From Hellea sp. (GTDB lineage: Bacteria > Pseudomonadota > Alphaproteobacteria > Caulobacterales > Maricaulaceae), in assembly GCA_014238285.1 (NCBI GenBank), contig JABABK010000001.1:62001-126000 (forward strand): DNA of 64,000 nucleotides, given 5' to 3'. A program made the translations under genes and the position numbers. Below, in pieces: positions 52,589 to 60,575 of the stretch. How positions within the stretch are numbered: the first letter of the stretch is position 1; every line of letters starts with the position of its first letter. The notes beneath the pieces were generated by a model, which was not told the DNA's origin, did not search any database, and saw only the letters and a program-made list of their open reading frames with translations.

Positions 52589-53299
52589 TCAGAAAGTCGC
52601 CTTCATCGTCGCTTGTAGAGCTTCTTTAGGTCCGACGCTTAGCGGTTGGCCATGGCCCCCGATCAAGTGTTTGAACTCAAGCTCTGCTAGCCTCTCGAAA
52701 TCTGATTGCAAGCTGCCGCCTTCAGGTGTCATCCCGCCAAGCCATGGCGGGCCGATTTGTGCCGGGCGCGCGCGAAAGCCAATTTGCTTGATCGCCGGGA
52801 GCGCGGTTTCACTGCACCCATCTGTGCTGGCCCAGTGCTGGACTGCGTCGCATGTAATTAAAACGCCGCCGCCGCGCCGAACCAATAAAGCCGCTTCCTT
52901 ATTGACCGTATGGCGAAACTCGAAAAGCTCTGCATCGTCAAGGGGTAATGAATCTGCCTTCAACTCTTGATCAGGCGCCGGGTCTTTCGGCCTTGTGCCG
53001 CCCGGTAGCGCCCAATAAGCGGCGCCAAAGCGCTCTAAGTAATAAGCGTCATCCATGCCGTGATAAAAACCAATCTTCATCACATGGCGAACCTTGCCTA
53101 GTTTTTCCAGGGCCGCTTCTCCATCCGGTGAAAGCCTAACGGGCGAGACAATGGTGAGATCGCAGCCGCTACGCACGATTACCATATTTCGGGTAATGCG
53201 CACACCGGGCTTAAGGTCGACTGAGCCTTGAACCCAGAAGATGTCATCGACGATTTCTTCAATAGGGCCGTGGGGTAATGCAGGTGGGTGATCTGTCAT
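52589..53299 (-). CDS. DUF4336-like metallo-beta-lactamase-fold protein
   Basis: 236 residues. The N-terminus has the beta-hairpin of an MBL fold (DDIFWVQGSVDLKPGVRITR, then MVIVRSGCDLTIVSPVRLS). The canonical HxHxDH is replaced by KIGFYHGMDDAYYLERF, but a later GGVLITCDAVQHW strand and KHLIGGHGQPLS motif remain. This is the pattern of DUF4336-like relatives, probably with altered metal binding. It lies 53 bp downstream of a canonical MBL hydrolase on the same strand and may be cotranscribed with it. Confidence 0.75.
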   Translation of the reverse strand: MTDHPPALPHGPIEEIVDDIFWVQGSVDLKPGVRITRNMVIVRSGCDLTIVSPVRLSPDGEAALEKLGKVRHVMKIGFYHGMDDAYYLERFGAAYWALPGGTRPKDPAPDQELKADSLPLDDAELFEFRHTVNKEAALLVRRGGGVLITCDAVQHWASTDGCSETALPAIKQIGFRARPAQIGPPWLGGMTPEGGSLQSDFERLAELEFKHLIGGHGQPLSVGPKEALQATMKATF

Positions 53300-53352
53300 G
53301 GGTGAAGTCCTTCATTTTTCGCTTAGTAAGTTTTAAGGAGTTTAGTTGCGGT

Positions 53353-54309
53353 TTAATATCCCAGATAGGTCCCGCCAAAGTGCCGTCCGAATTTCGGAAC
53401 AAACATGGCATCAAAGCCATGTAAGTGCCCATATTTTGGATGAAGCCGATCATAGGCAGATTTGATGGCGTCGCCCATTCCAATGCCTTGTATGAAATCT
53501 TCGGGGTCAATTTTGAGATATTCGTCTTCGACGACCCCTTGAAACTCAACGGTCATGTCTCGAAAGGCAATTAAATCAGCGCGCGTACCCCGGTCCATAT
53601 GGCTGGGAATATAATGCTCGGCATTCACCGCGATCAATCGGTCTAGCGCGCGGATATAACCGGGATAATAGAAGTCTGGAAACCCAAAGGGCGGCACCGC
53701 GTCAACAAACATCATGTCTGGGGCGAACACGACGTTATCGGACGGGATGTGAAAGCCATATATGGTCGAGGAATGGGAGAACGGCATATACAGCGCCTCG
53801 ACTGTGACATCGCCAAAGGTTAGGGTTTGATCGTCTGAGATTTCTCGCGTGACGCTGGCTATATCTGAGTTCACATTGGGCCAGTCGGCAACCAGCTGAT
53901 TGATATCTTTGTGCCCAATCACTTCGGCCTTGGGGTAAACGTCTGAGCCGCGAATATGATCGAGGTGATTATGTGATAGCACGATCCACCGAACGCTCTC
54001 TTGCGGCCATTCTTGCTCTAGGGTTTGTTTGAGCGAGATCATATGGGCTGTGTCGAAAGTATCAAAAACCGCGATGCCGTCCGGTGTGCGTAAAATCATA
54101 GAGCGGGCGAATTCCTTCTCAAAGGCATAGACTTGACCGGACACTTGATAGAGCGATGGATGAATTCGGCTATACTCGGCAAAATAGCTGCCTGGCATGG
54201 CCTTGGCGAAAACCGCTTTGCGCAGGGTGGTAGAACAGCCTTTGAGGCCCAAGGCTAAGAGCCCCAAGATGACAATCACTGAAATGATAATTCTTCCCAT
54301 ACGGCCCAT
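53353..54309 (-). CDS. Membrane-anchored MBL-fold metallo-hydrolase
   Basis: 318 residues from the ATG at 54309 (AGGAGCG upstream); 54327 is also possible. An N-terminal helix or lipoprotein signal (IIISVIVILGLLALGLKGC) precedes an MBL domain. The zinc motif is SHNHLDHIRG, with further ligands expected in MPFSHSSTIYGFH, FAPDMMFVD and HYIPSHMDRG. Substrate unknown; similar proteins hydrolyse esters or lactones. It is divergent from a TetR gene, and the palindrome between them suggests TetR control. Confidence 0.88.
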   Translation of the reverse strand: MGRMGRIIISVIVILGLLALGLKGCSTTLRKAVFAKAMPGSYFAEYSRIHPSLYQVSGQVYAFEKEFARSMILRTPDGIAVFDTFDTAHMISLKQTLEQEWPQESVRWIVLSHNHLDHIRGSDVYPKAEVIGHKDINQLVADWPNVNSDIASVTREISDDQTLTFGDVTVEALYMPFSHSSTIYGFHIPSDNVVFAPDMMFVDAVPPFGFPDFYYPGYIRALDRLIAVNAEHYIPSHMDRGTRADLIAFRDMTVEFQGVVEDEYLKIDPEDFIQGIGMGDAIKSAYDRLHPKYGHLHGFDAMFVPKFGRHFGGTYLGY

Positions 54310-54334
54310 TGTGAACGCTCCTGACATTGACTTT

Positions 54335-54350
54335 TATACGGTATCGTATA
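54335..54350. promoter_or_regulatory. Palindrome, probable TetR operator
   Basis: TATACG-GTAT-CGTATA, followed by a related TGTACGATGACGA closer to the tetR start. It lies in the ~75-bp gap between the divergent MBL and TetR genes. Confidence 0.6.
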
Positions 54351-54384
54351 GAAATATTTTTTCACTTGTCAAGAATTTTGTACG

Positions 54385-54996
54385 ATGACGAATAAAATAC
54401 AGAGATCAAAACCTGGGCGGCCCCGGAAATTTGATGAAGCGGTTGTGTTGCAACAGGCTATGCAAGCCTTTCTTCAAAACGGGTTCGAGGCCTCAAGCTA
54501 CGAGGATATAGCCCGCGCTATGGGCCTGTCCAAACCCAGTCTTTATAATGCGTTCGGCGATAAACTTGCCTTGTTCGAGCGTGTCCTAGGGGGTTATGCG
54601 GCTGCCGCACATGGCCACATTACGTCAAACTTCTCAGGTGAAGATTCCCTTGAAAACGCAGCCCAAAATCTGCTTTGCTCAGCTGCCGAATTTTACTCAA
54701 GCCCTGATGGCCCATCGCTGGGGTGTCTATTAGTCGGGACGGCGCTGCCGTCGACCACGCAATATGACCATATTCGCGAGATGCTCGCGCAGTTTACCAA
54801 TGCGCTTGAGCTCTCACTCGAAGATATTGTTACGCAGCAATATGCCAAAGATGCCAAGAGACTTGGAAAAACCCCGAGAGAGATATCCTTGCATATCAGC
54901 AGCCTGATCTTTTCTCTGGCGGTGCGCGCGAGAATGGGGTTGTCTCGAAAACAATTAGTGGCGTGCGCTGAGGAACTATCCGGTCTCCTAGGATAG
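54385..54996 (+). CDS. TetR-family transcriptional regulator
   Basis: 203 residues. The HTH covers about 15-65: AVVLQQAMQAFLQNGFEASS, YEDIARAMGLSKPSLYNAFG, DKLALFERVL. The C-terminal domain resembles the TetR_C members near YcdC/NemR-like proteins (CLLVGTALPST), effector unknown. It is divergent from the MBL-hydrolase gene and probably represses it and itself. The 3' end converges on the DCC gene with a 20-bp gap. Confidence 0.92.
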   Translation: MTNKIQRSKPGRPRKFDEAVVLQQAMQAFLQNGFEASSYEDIARAMGLSKPSLYNAFGDKLALFERVLGGYAAAAHGHITSNFSGEDSLENAAQNLLCSAAEFYSSPDGPSLGCLLVGTALPSTTQYDHIREMLAQFTNALELSLEDIVTQQYAKDAKRLGKTPREISLHISSLIFSLAVRARMGLSRKQLVACAEELSGLLG

Positions 54997-55016
54997 CCGG
55001 GTAGGATAAGCCGTTC

Positions 55017-55466
55017 TCAGAGAAAACGGTCTTCAGAGCCTTTGGGCGGCAAGAAGCAAACATCCTTACGGCCAAACCACTTAAATCGATTGCGGGCAAT
55101 CCAACTATAGATGGAATCGCGGATGAAGCGCGGGATAATCCGCAAGACTTGCATTAAGGACCAAGGCATTCCCAGAATGCCAAACATGGCTAGACTGCCA
55201 TCGGATTTGATACGGACATGGCCGTCTTGAACGAGTAGGTTCGTATTATAATCTTCCGTCTTGATGTCGTAGTGAGCGTAGAGAGCTTCGCCGATTTCGG
55301 ACTGCGCGGTTAAAAGACGGAAGCGAGCCTGTTTATCGTGCTTTAGAACGAAGCGCGCCCAGCGAGAGCAAAGAACACAATGCCCATCAAAAACGATGAT
55401 CGGTTTATCATCGTTAAAGGCCGGAATGCTTGCGTCATCCCGGTAGCTATAAGCAGCAGGTTCCAT
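55017..55466 (-). CDS. DCC-family thiol-disulphide oxidoreductase (DUF393)
   Basis: 149 residues. The DxxCxxC motif is in IVFDGHCVLCSRWARFVLKH, giving the name of the family. A thioredoxin-like fold continues with RFRLLTAQSEIGEALYAHYD and LVQDGHVRIKSDGSL. The C-terminal RDSIYSWIARNRFKWFGRKD and CFLPP ending is also typical. Predicted thiol-disulphide exchange, partner unknown. Cytoplasmic or membrane-associated. Confidence 0.92.
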   Translation of the reverse strand: MEPAAYSYRDDASIPAFNDDKPIIVFDGHCVLCSRWARFVLKHDKQARFRLLTAQSEIGEALYAHYDIKTEDYNTNLLVQDGHVRIKSDGSLAMFGILGMPWSLMQVLRIIPRFIRDSIYSWIARNRFKWFGRKDVCFLPPKGSEDRFL

Positions 55467-55538
55467 ACCTTAAATCTAGGCCTGAAAGTTTGAAATGGAA
55501 GTGCGGCAGAAGCGCCTAGCAGAAGCGTTTATTTGGGC

Positions 55539-56189
55539 CTACTTTCTGATCGGCTGATAATACTCTGTCGGCGTTGACGGAATTTCCGGATAGGATACAG
55601 GCGGCACATAGGTTGGCGGCTCATATTGTGTTGGCGGGGTGTATTGCGGGACTTCGTCATCGGTTATCATGATCGCGCAATTTCCGTTGTCCATCATATA
55701 TTGTCCATCAGAACATGTTGTGGCCGTGGTTGTCGCGATCGGGGTTGTAACCGCCGAGACCGTTGGAATGGCCGCAGAGGTCTGAGCCGTTTGATAAGTC
55801 GGCATCATGTAATATCCGCCGCAACCTGCCATGAAGCCTGCGCCCATAGAACCACCTTGTGTTGCGCCGTATTGGCCATATCCATAGTCTGAATATTCCG
55901 CGCTGCCATAACGGGTTTTGCGAAGCTGGACGCCCGAATTACCATAGGAAGAAGCATTATCAACATAGCCACCGCCATAACGAGCATTTCCATATCCCGC
56001 ATTTTCGTATCCGCTATTTCCATATCCAGTTGCGCCGCAGTTGACGCCTTGGGCGGTGCCGTAAAACCCTGCGTCAGCATAATCAGAATAGCCGTCATAA
56101 CTGCCATAACGATCACTGCCCCCGTAAGAACAGGCGGACAGGGTCAAAGCGGTTGCGATGGATAAGCAAATATTTCGGGCGATGGTCAT
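55539..56189 (-). CDS. Gly/Tyr-rich low-complexity lipoprotein
   Basis: 216 residues. A lipobox is in CLSIATALTLSAC. Residues 20-125 are rich in Gly, Tyr and Ser with irregular repeats (YGNSGYENAGYGNARYGGGY), then a Thr/Ala-rich stretch (IPTVSAVTTPIATTTATT) and a Pro/Tyr-rich tail (TPPTQYEPPTYVPPVSYPEI). Two Cys (TTCSDGQYMMDNGNC) flank a small motif. Such composition suggests a surface or matrix-associated structural protein. No family recognised. Confidence 0.75.
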   Translation of the reverse strand: MTIARNICLSIATALTLSACSYGGSDRYGSYDGYSDYADAGFYGTAQGVNCGATGYGNSGYENAGYGNARYGGGYVDNASSYGNSGVQLRKTRYGSAEYSDYGYGQYGATQGGSMGAGFMAGCGGYYMMPTYQTAQTSAAIPTVSAVTTPIATTTATTCSDGQYMMDNGNCAIMITDDEVPQYTPPTQYEPPTYVPPVSYPEIPSTPTEYYQPIRK

Positions 56190-56283
56190 TGTAAGCTCAC
56201 TGATTCGAATCAGTGCTAGACTCCCATCAAGTCGTTAATGGCCTCTTAACCATGATTACGTTCTGTTGTAGCGTTTTCCAACC

Positions 56284-57192
56284 CTAATTTGTTCCCATAA
56301 AATCAACAAAGGCCCGTATTTTCGCCGGTAGGTGGGAGCGGTTGGCATAGACAATGTGAATAGCCATGGGATCGGATTGATAGTCTTTTAAAACCGGTTC
56401 GAGCTGGCCGTTCTTCAGGTAAGTTTCGCACACGAAGGCTGGGAGCCGGGTGACCCCGACACCGGCAAGCGCTAAGGCCATTTCCATCTCGGCGTTATTA
56501 CAGGCCGCGACCGGCTTGATTTTGACTTTGATATTGTCTTTTCCGCCTTTGGAAAAATGCCAGATATTTGGATTGGCCATATTGGAATAGGTTAAACATC
56601 TGTGGTCCGTTAGGTCGCTGGGACGTGATGGCCGGCCATGTAAATCCCAATAGTCAGGGGAGGCAATGATAACCCCGTAGGACTCGCCGATTTTTCTCGC
56701 GATCAGGCTAGAGTCGTCGAGCTGACCGATGCGAATAGCCAGATCATATCCCTGACTGACAATATCGACCTTTCTGTCATTGAGCTCTAACTCGACCTGA
56801 ATGTCCGGATAGAGGTTCATAAATTCCGGAAGACTATTGACGAGATGGCCAAGGGCAAAACTTACGGGCGCGGTAATTCTTAACCGGCCCGACGGCACGA
56901 CTTTATTATCTTGCAATCCATCCGTCATATCTTTGGCCATGTCAACGATGACGCTAACCGTCTCATAATATTTTTGCCCTTCATCGGTCAGGCTGATGGA
57001 TCTGGTTGTGCGGTTTAACAGCCGCGTATTCAGCCGGGTTTCGAGGGATTGAATGACTTTGGAGATATGGGAGGTCGAATGACGAAGCTTACGCCCCGCC
57101 GCGCTAAACCCGCCCTCATCGACCACAGACACAAAGATCGTCATGCCATCAAGAAGATTTGAATTATAAGTCATAAGGAAACAGTGTTTCAT
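56284..57192 (-). CDS. LysR-family transcriptional regulator
   Basis: 302 residues, or 296 from the ATG at 57174. The HTH is LLDGMTIFVSVVDEGGFSAA, GRKLRHSTSHISKVIQSLE. The effector domain starts at about 95 (GRLRITAPVSFALGHLVNSL) and is close to the DmlR/AaeR-like group, which commonly regulates adjacent metabolic genes. It is divergent from the VOC gene 69-83 bp away, which is its likely target. Confidence 0.92.
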   Translation of the reverse strand: MKHCFLMTYNSNLLDGMTIFVSVVDEGGFSAAGRKLRHSTSHISKVIQSLETRLNTRLLNRTTRSISLTDEGQKYYETVSVIVDMAKDMTDGLQDNKVVPSGRLRITAPVSFALGHLVNSLPEFMNLYPDIQVELELNDRKVDIVSQGYDLAIRIGQLDDSSLIARKIGESYGVIIASPDYWDLHGRPSRPSDLTDHRCLTYSNMANPNIWHFSKGGKDNIKVKIKPVAACNNAEMEMALALAGVGVTRLPAFVCETYLKNGQLEPVLKDYQSDPMAIHIVYANRSHLPAKIRAFVDFMGTN

Positions 57193-57261
57193 AAAATTGC
57201 TATATTATCAATCAATACTGCATTTGCTACCTATCAATCAACAATTTGAAAGGAGCCAATC

Positions 57262-57282
57262 ATGGCTAAGCTGTTATGTTAG
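57262..57282 (+). CDS. Six-codon leader frame overlapping the VOC start
   Basis: ATG GCT AAG CTG TTA TGT TAG, with AAAGGAGCC directly upstream. Its stop overlaps the VOC ATG. It is either a coupling leader or the original start of the VOC gene displaced by a frameshift, since MAKLLEIEKVDHIG would read naturally across the junction. Confidence 0.4.
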   Translation: MAKLLC

Positions 57283-57734
57283 AGATAGAAAAAGTAGACC
57301 ACATAGGCATAAGAGTGAGCGACAAAACCCGCTCGATTGCGTTTTATGAATTGCTTGGTTTTGAGCTTATCAGTGATTCCGGTTTTGACAAAGGCCATCC
57401 TATTATTATGGAACACCCGTCCGGCGTTGTGCTTAACCTCTTGGGGCCAAGCAATGTATCCGAAGGGCATAATATCTTGATGGATGAAGACCAAAAACAT
57501 CCGGGCATTACCCATGTCTCCTATAAGGTGACATCGCTTGATGAGACTAAAGCCTTTCTGGCGAAGAACGCTATTCCTATAACAGGGCAGATTAACTTTA
57601 AGGGACTGCAAGCCGTCTTCATCCGCGACCCGGACCGTAATGTTATCGAGCTTGACGCCTATCCCGGCGCGGAGCCCGGTCCAAGAGCCAAGATGTCTGA
57701 CAAGGATAAACACTGTTATAAGGATCATCCGTAA
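57276..57734 (+). CDS. VOC-family protein with overlapping leader frame
   Basis: 152 residues. VOC fold: KVDHIGIRVSDKTRSIAFYE, SGVVLNLLGPSN, GITHVSYKVTSLDE and FIRDPDRNVIELDAY. The metal ligands His10 and a C-terminal Glu in NVIELDAY are conserved. The only good ribosome site (AAAGGAGCC) lies before an ATG at 57262, which opens a 6-codon frame MAKLLC and stops 4 bp past the main start. The main protein may be translated by coupling, or the frame may have been shifted by a one-base change. Probable target of the divergent LysR. Confidence 0.86.
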   Translation: MLEIEKVDHIGIRVSDKTRSIAFYELLGFELISDSGFDKGHPIIMEHPSGVVLNLLGPSNVSEGHNILMDEDQKHPGITHVSYKVTSLDETKAFLAKNAIPITGQINFKGLQAVFIRDPDRNVIELDAYPGAEPGPRAKMSDKDKHCYKDHP

Positions 57735-57797
57735 TTTGTGAGCGGGAAAGGTCTTCGCGATATAGACGCATAGTATTAATTTCCTATTTTAGATGGG

Positions 57798-58220
57798 TTA
57801 TTGGTCTTTAGGGTAGGCAGCCTCTTCATCTTGGTTTGATGCCGCGCTTGAGGCGTGGCGATGCATCCAAACCCAACGATCACTTTTCTTTCTGACAACA
57901 GCGGTCCACCGGATCGGAACTTGCAAAGCGTCCCCCTGATAGATCAGATGAATAACAAGTTTGACCGACATGACGGCATGTCCGTCGAAAACCCGTGTGT
58001 CGATACGTTGCCATTCAAACCGCTGAGCGCTTGCCTCTGCAAAATTTCGTACAAATAGCTGCCTGACTTCCGTGTGACCGACACAAAATTCATCCTCGCC
58101 AGTACCAATTACAGAAATATTGTCATCGTCCGCAAAAACGGCCATCATGGCATCAATGTCTTTGGCGCAATAGGCGTTGGCATAGTCGTCAAGTGTTGCT
58201 TCTATTTGATCTCGACCCAT
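57798..58220 (-). CDS. SnoaL-like (NTF2-fold) protein
   Basis: 140 residues without a signal peptide. The N-terminal IEATLDDYANAYCAKDIDAM and MAVFADDDNISVIGTGEDEF and the C-terminal IRWTAVVRKKSDRWVWMHRH match the SnoaL-3/DUF4440 group of NTF2-like proteins. They bind or isomerise small hydrophobic molecules or serve as adaptors; function unknown. Divergent from the 2OG oxygenase gene. Confidence 0.88.
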   Translation of the reverse strand: MGRDQIEATLDDYANAYCAKDIDAMMAVFADDDNISVIGTGEDEFCVGHTEVRQLFVRNFAEASAQRFEWQRIDTRVFDGHAVMSVKLVIHLIYQGDALQVPIRWTAVVRKKSDRWVWMHRHASSAASNQDEEAAYPKDQ

Positions 58221-58353
58221 GCTTCCTCGTTTATTGTTATTGTTTGAACAAGCCCTACTTCAGATAATCGAATATGTCTAATAGGTGCCGATTTATCGCA
58301 TTGTAGCACTCGTGCCAGCTTGCACCTTTTGCAGTAATTGATAATGTCATCAT

Positions 58354-59127
58354 ATGTTAAATCAAATAGTCGATCTTGAGACCTATCCATTAGGGGATGA
58401 TGGTTTTAGAAAAAACTGCAAAGCAAAAATCGATATTGACGGCGTGTTAGTCATGCCTGAATTTATGAAGGATCAGGCCGTAACGGCTCTTAAACAAGAC
58501 GGTGAAGCCCACAAACATTTAGCTTATTATACCGCCAGCAATCACAATATTTATCTCAAGCCTCATGATCCAAACTTTGCCGATGACCACCCGCGCAACC
58601 GCGAAATTATATCGTCCAAAGGCTGTATTACTGACGATCAAATTCCGGAAAATTCGGTATTGCGGCTATTATATAATGCGGCGGAATTTAGAGATTTTCT
58701 TTGTGCCGTCCTGGGCGAGAAAAATCTCTATGCCTATGCCGATGATATGTCGTCCATAAATCTGCATTACGCCGAAGAGGGCAAAGAGCTGGGATGGCAT
58801 TTTGATAATTCTTCGTTTGCGATAACCTTAATGGTTCAAAAGCCTGAGGATGGCGGTGTATTTGAATATGTGAAAGACGTCCGCAATGCTGATGCAGGAG
58901 AGATGAATTATGCATTGTCTGAGAACGTCCTAAACGGAAAAGTGCCTGTCAATACATTAGCTATGGATGATGGGGCTTTAGTCTTATTTCGCGGACGCAA
59001 TTCCATGCACCGGGTAACGCCAACAATTGGTCATACAACGCGCATGCTTGCAGTGCTTGCTTACAATTCAGAGCCGAATATATCGCTCTCAGAGTCGGCT
59101 AGAAAAACATTTTATGGACGCGTTTAA
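58354..59127 (+). CDS. 2-oxoglutarate/Fe(II) oxygenase (ArpA/HalD-like)
   Basis: 257 residues. The iron triad is H149 and D151 in GWHFDNSSFAI and H219 in NSMHRVTP; the 2-oxoglutarate Arg is R230 in HTTRMLAVLAY. The family includes ArpA of Pseudomonas and the amino-acid halogenase HalD; halogenases lack the Asp, which is present here, so hydroxylation is expected. The substrate could be a free amino acid or small molecule. The ATG at 58354 has no strong Shine-Dalgarno. Neighbours do not suggest a pathway. Confidence 0.88.
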   Translation: MLNQIVDLETYPLGDDGFRKNCKAKIDIDGVLVMPEFMKDQAVTALKQDGEAHKHLAYYTASNHNIYLKPHDPNFADDHPRNREIISSKGCITDDQIPENSVLRLLYNAAEFRDFLCAVLGEKNLYAYADDMSSINLHYAEEGKELGWHFDNSSFAITLMVQKPEDGGVFEYVKDVRNADAGEMNYALSENVLNGKVPVNTLAMDDGALVLFRGRNSMHRVTPTIGHTTRMLAVLAYNSEPNISLSESARKTFYGRV

Positions 59128-59204
59128 GCGCATGTAAAACGTTACTCGTGGAAATATCATAGAGATCGGCTAGCCAGTTTGACTCAATGATAGAGGACAT
59201 TTGC

Positions 59205-59894
59205 TCAGCCATGTCGTTTCGCCATGACATTTTCCCATCCTTTGATCAAGACGGCACGGCGCTCAGGATATTTTTCGCCAAGTACTTTAAGATCTTGAAT
59301 TCGGTCTGTCTTGAAGTGCCGATAGTCTTGTCTACTTTCGCACCAGGCCACCAGATAACGGTTCCGGTCCAAATATGCGATTAACATCGGCCATATAAAA
59401 CGGTCCGTGGTTGTGTCATCTCGATCAGTATAGATTATTTGGAGGCGATATCGCTCACGTATGGCATGTCTTAACAAGGCGCTGTCAAATCGTTCCGAAA
59501 TTTTGGCGTCGGTTTTTATCGGTTTTGAACTTGCGTTTAAAACAATGGGCCGGAGCTCTTTGGGGATTGCTTCCGATAGCTTTGTCACAAGATCTCTGGC
59601 CGCGCGGGCGAGCGACGGATCGGCTTCAGATGCAACCCACGCCGCGCCCAATGCCGCGGCCTCCAATTCGTCAGCCGTCAACATTAAGGGCGGCATGTCA
59701 TAGCCATCATTGAGCACATAACCCATGCCGGCCTCGCCGGTGATTGGGATGCGCTGCGCCATCAGCTCTGCCATGTCCCGATAGAGCGTGCGGAGCGATA
59801 TCTCAAGCTCATCGGCAAGATCTCGCCCTGTGATCGGAGACCGGGTTGATCTTAGGATTTGGATAATCTGAAACAGTCTTTCTGTGCGGCGCAT
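59205..59894 (-). CDS. YafY-type HTH/WYL-domain transcriptional regulator
   Basis: 229 residues from the ATG at 59894 (AGGAGTG upstream); 59915 is also in frame. The N-terminal DeoR-like HTH is RRTERLFQIIQILRSTRSPI, GRDLADELEISLRTLYRDMA. The WYL domain follows from about 130 (AIRERYRLQIIYTDRDDTTT, DRFIWPMLIAYLDRNRYLVA) and ends in a WCX-like tail. WYL domains sense nucleic-acid or nucleotide ligands. It is divergent from the SRPBCC gene, so coregulation is likely. Confidence 0.92.
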   Translation of the reverse strand: MRRTERLFQIIQILRSTRSPITGRDLADELEISLRTLYRDMAELMAQRIPITGEAGMGYVLNDGYDMPPLMLTADELEAAALGAAWVASEADPSLARAARDLVTKLSEAIPKELRPIVLNASSKPIKTDAKISERFDSALLRHAIRERYRLQIIYTDRDDTTTDRFIWPMLIAYLDRNRYLVAWCESRQDYRHFKTDRIQDLKVLGEKYPERRAVLIKGWENVMAKRHG

Positions 59895-59999
59895 TTTTTT
59901 CACTCCTGCTGCCACACTACTGCCATAACGCTGTCAGCAGGACAATACTAAACAGGCTCAAAGCCGTTGAGGCATGCCATCTACGAAAAGAGAAATCTA

Positions 60000-60494
60000 A
60001 TGATTCACTATGAACGCACACTTGTGATTGCCGCCACTCCCGAGGCTGTTTGGGATGTATTGGGGCGGTTTATGAATATCGACGAATTCGCCCCGCTCGT
60101 CGTCTCCGTCGATGCGTTGACGGATGGCGAAGTCGGCCCCGGCTCCAAACGTCGATGCCATTTTGAAGATGGCGGCTCAGTGGCCGAAGAGGTGATTGAG
60201 TGGGACGCCGGGCGCAGTTATCGCGTGAGATTGTCCGAAACCGACCCAATGCCGCTTAAAGAAGCCTATGCCGAGATTAGCCTACAGCCGGACGGCGCAG
60301 GGCATACTACCGAGCATACAAAAGTGACATGGAGTATGGACTATAAAGTTAAATACGGTCCGTTTGGTTGGTTGCTCGGTCAAACCATGATGAAAATGAT
60401 GATGGGGAAAGTTTTAGACGGCAATTTAAATGGCCTCTCGGATCAGGTTTTAGGCGAAGAACGTTCATCGTCATTACCGGGTTCATCCCGGTAA
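60000..60494 (+). CDS. SRPBCC-family (polyketide cyclase-like) protein
   Basis: 164 residues from the ATG at 60000; 59967 is an in-frame alternative. Start-like fold: MIHYERTLVIAATPEAVWDV, LGRFMNIDEFAPLVV, GPGSKRRCHFEDGG and VTWSMDYKVKYGPFGWLLG. Such proteins bind hydrophobic ligands in a helix-grip cavity. The last ~9 residues (SSLPGSSR) are encoded by palindromic repeat D, so the natural C-terminus may have been replaced. It is paired with the divergent WYL regulator. Confidence 0.86.
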   Translation: MIHYERTLVIAATPEAVWDVLGRFMNIDEFAPLVVSVDALTDGEVGPGSKRRCHFEDGGSVAEEVIEWDAGRSYRVRLSETDPMPLKEAYAEISLQPDGAGHTTEHTKVTWSMDYKVKYGPFGWLLGQTMMKMMMGKVLDGNLNGLSDQVLGEERSSSLPGSSR

Positions 60495-60559
60495 TCCATG
60501 ATGTCGCTAACAGCATGCCAGCCGGAAGATGGATTACCGCCACGAGGGCGGTAATGACG
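60469..60559. repeat. Palindromic repeat family D
   Basis: Left: CGTCATTACCGGGTTCATCC, CGGTAATCCAT. Right: ATGGATTACCGCCACGAGGG, CGGTAATGACG. Each arm carries its own small palindrome (ATTACCGG-CCGGTAAT type). A typical alphaproteobacterial two-arm repeat, lying between convergent genes and overlapping the 3' end of the SRPBCC gene. Confidence 0.85.
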
Positions 60560-60575
60560 GGGATATATATTGCCT

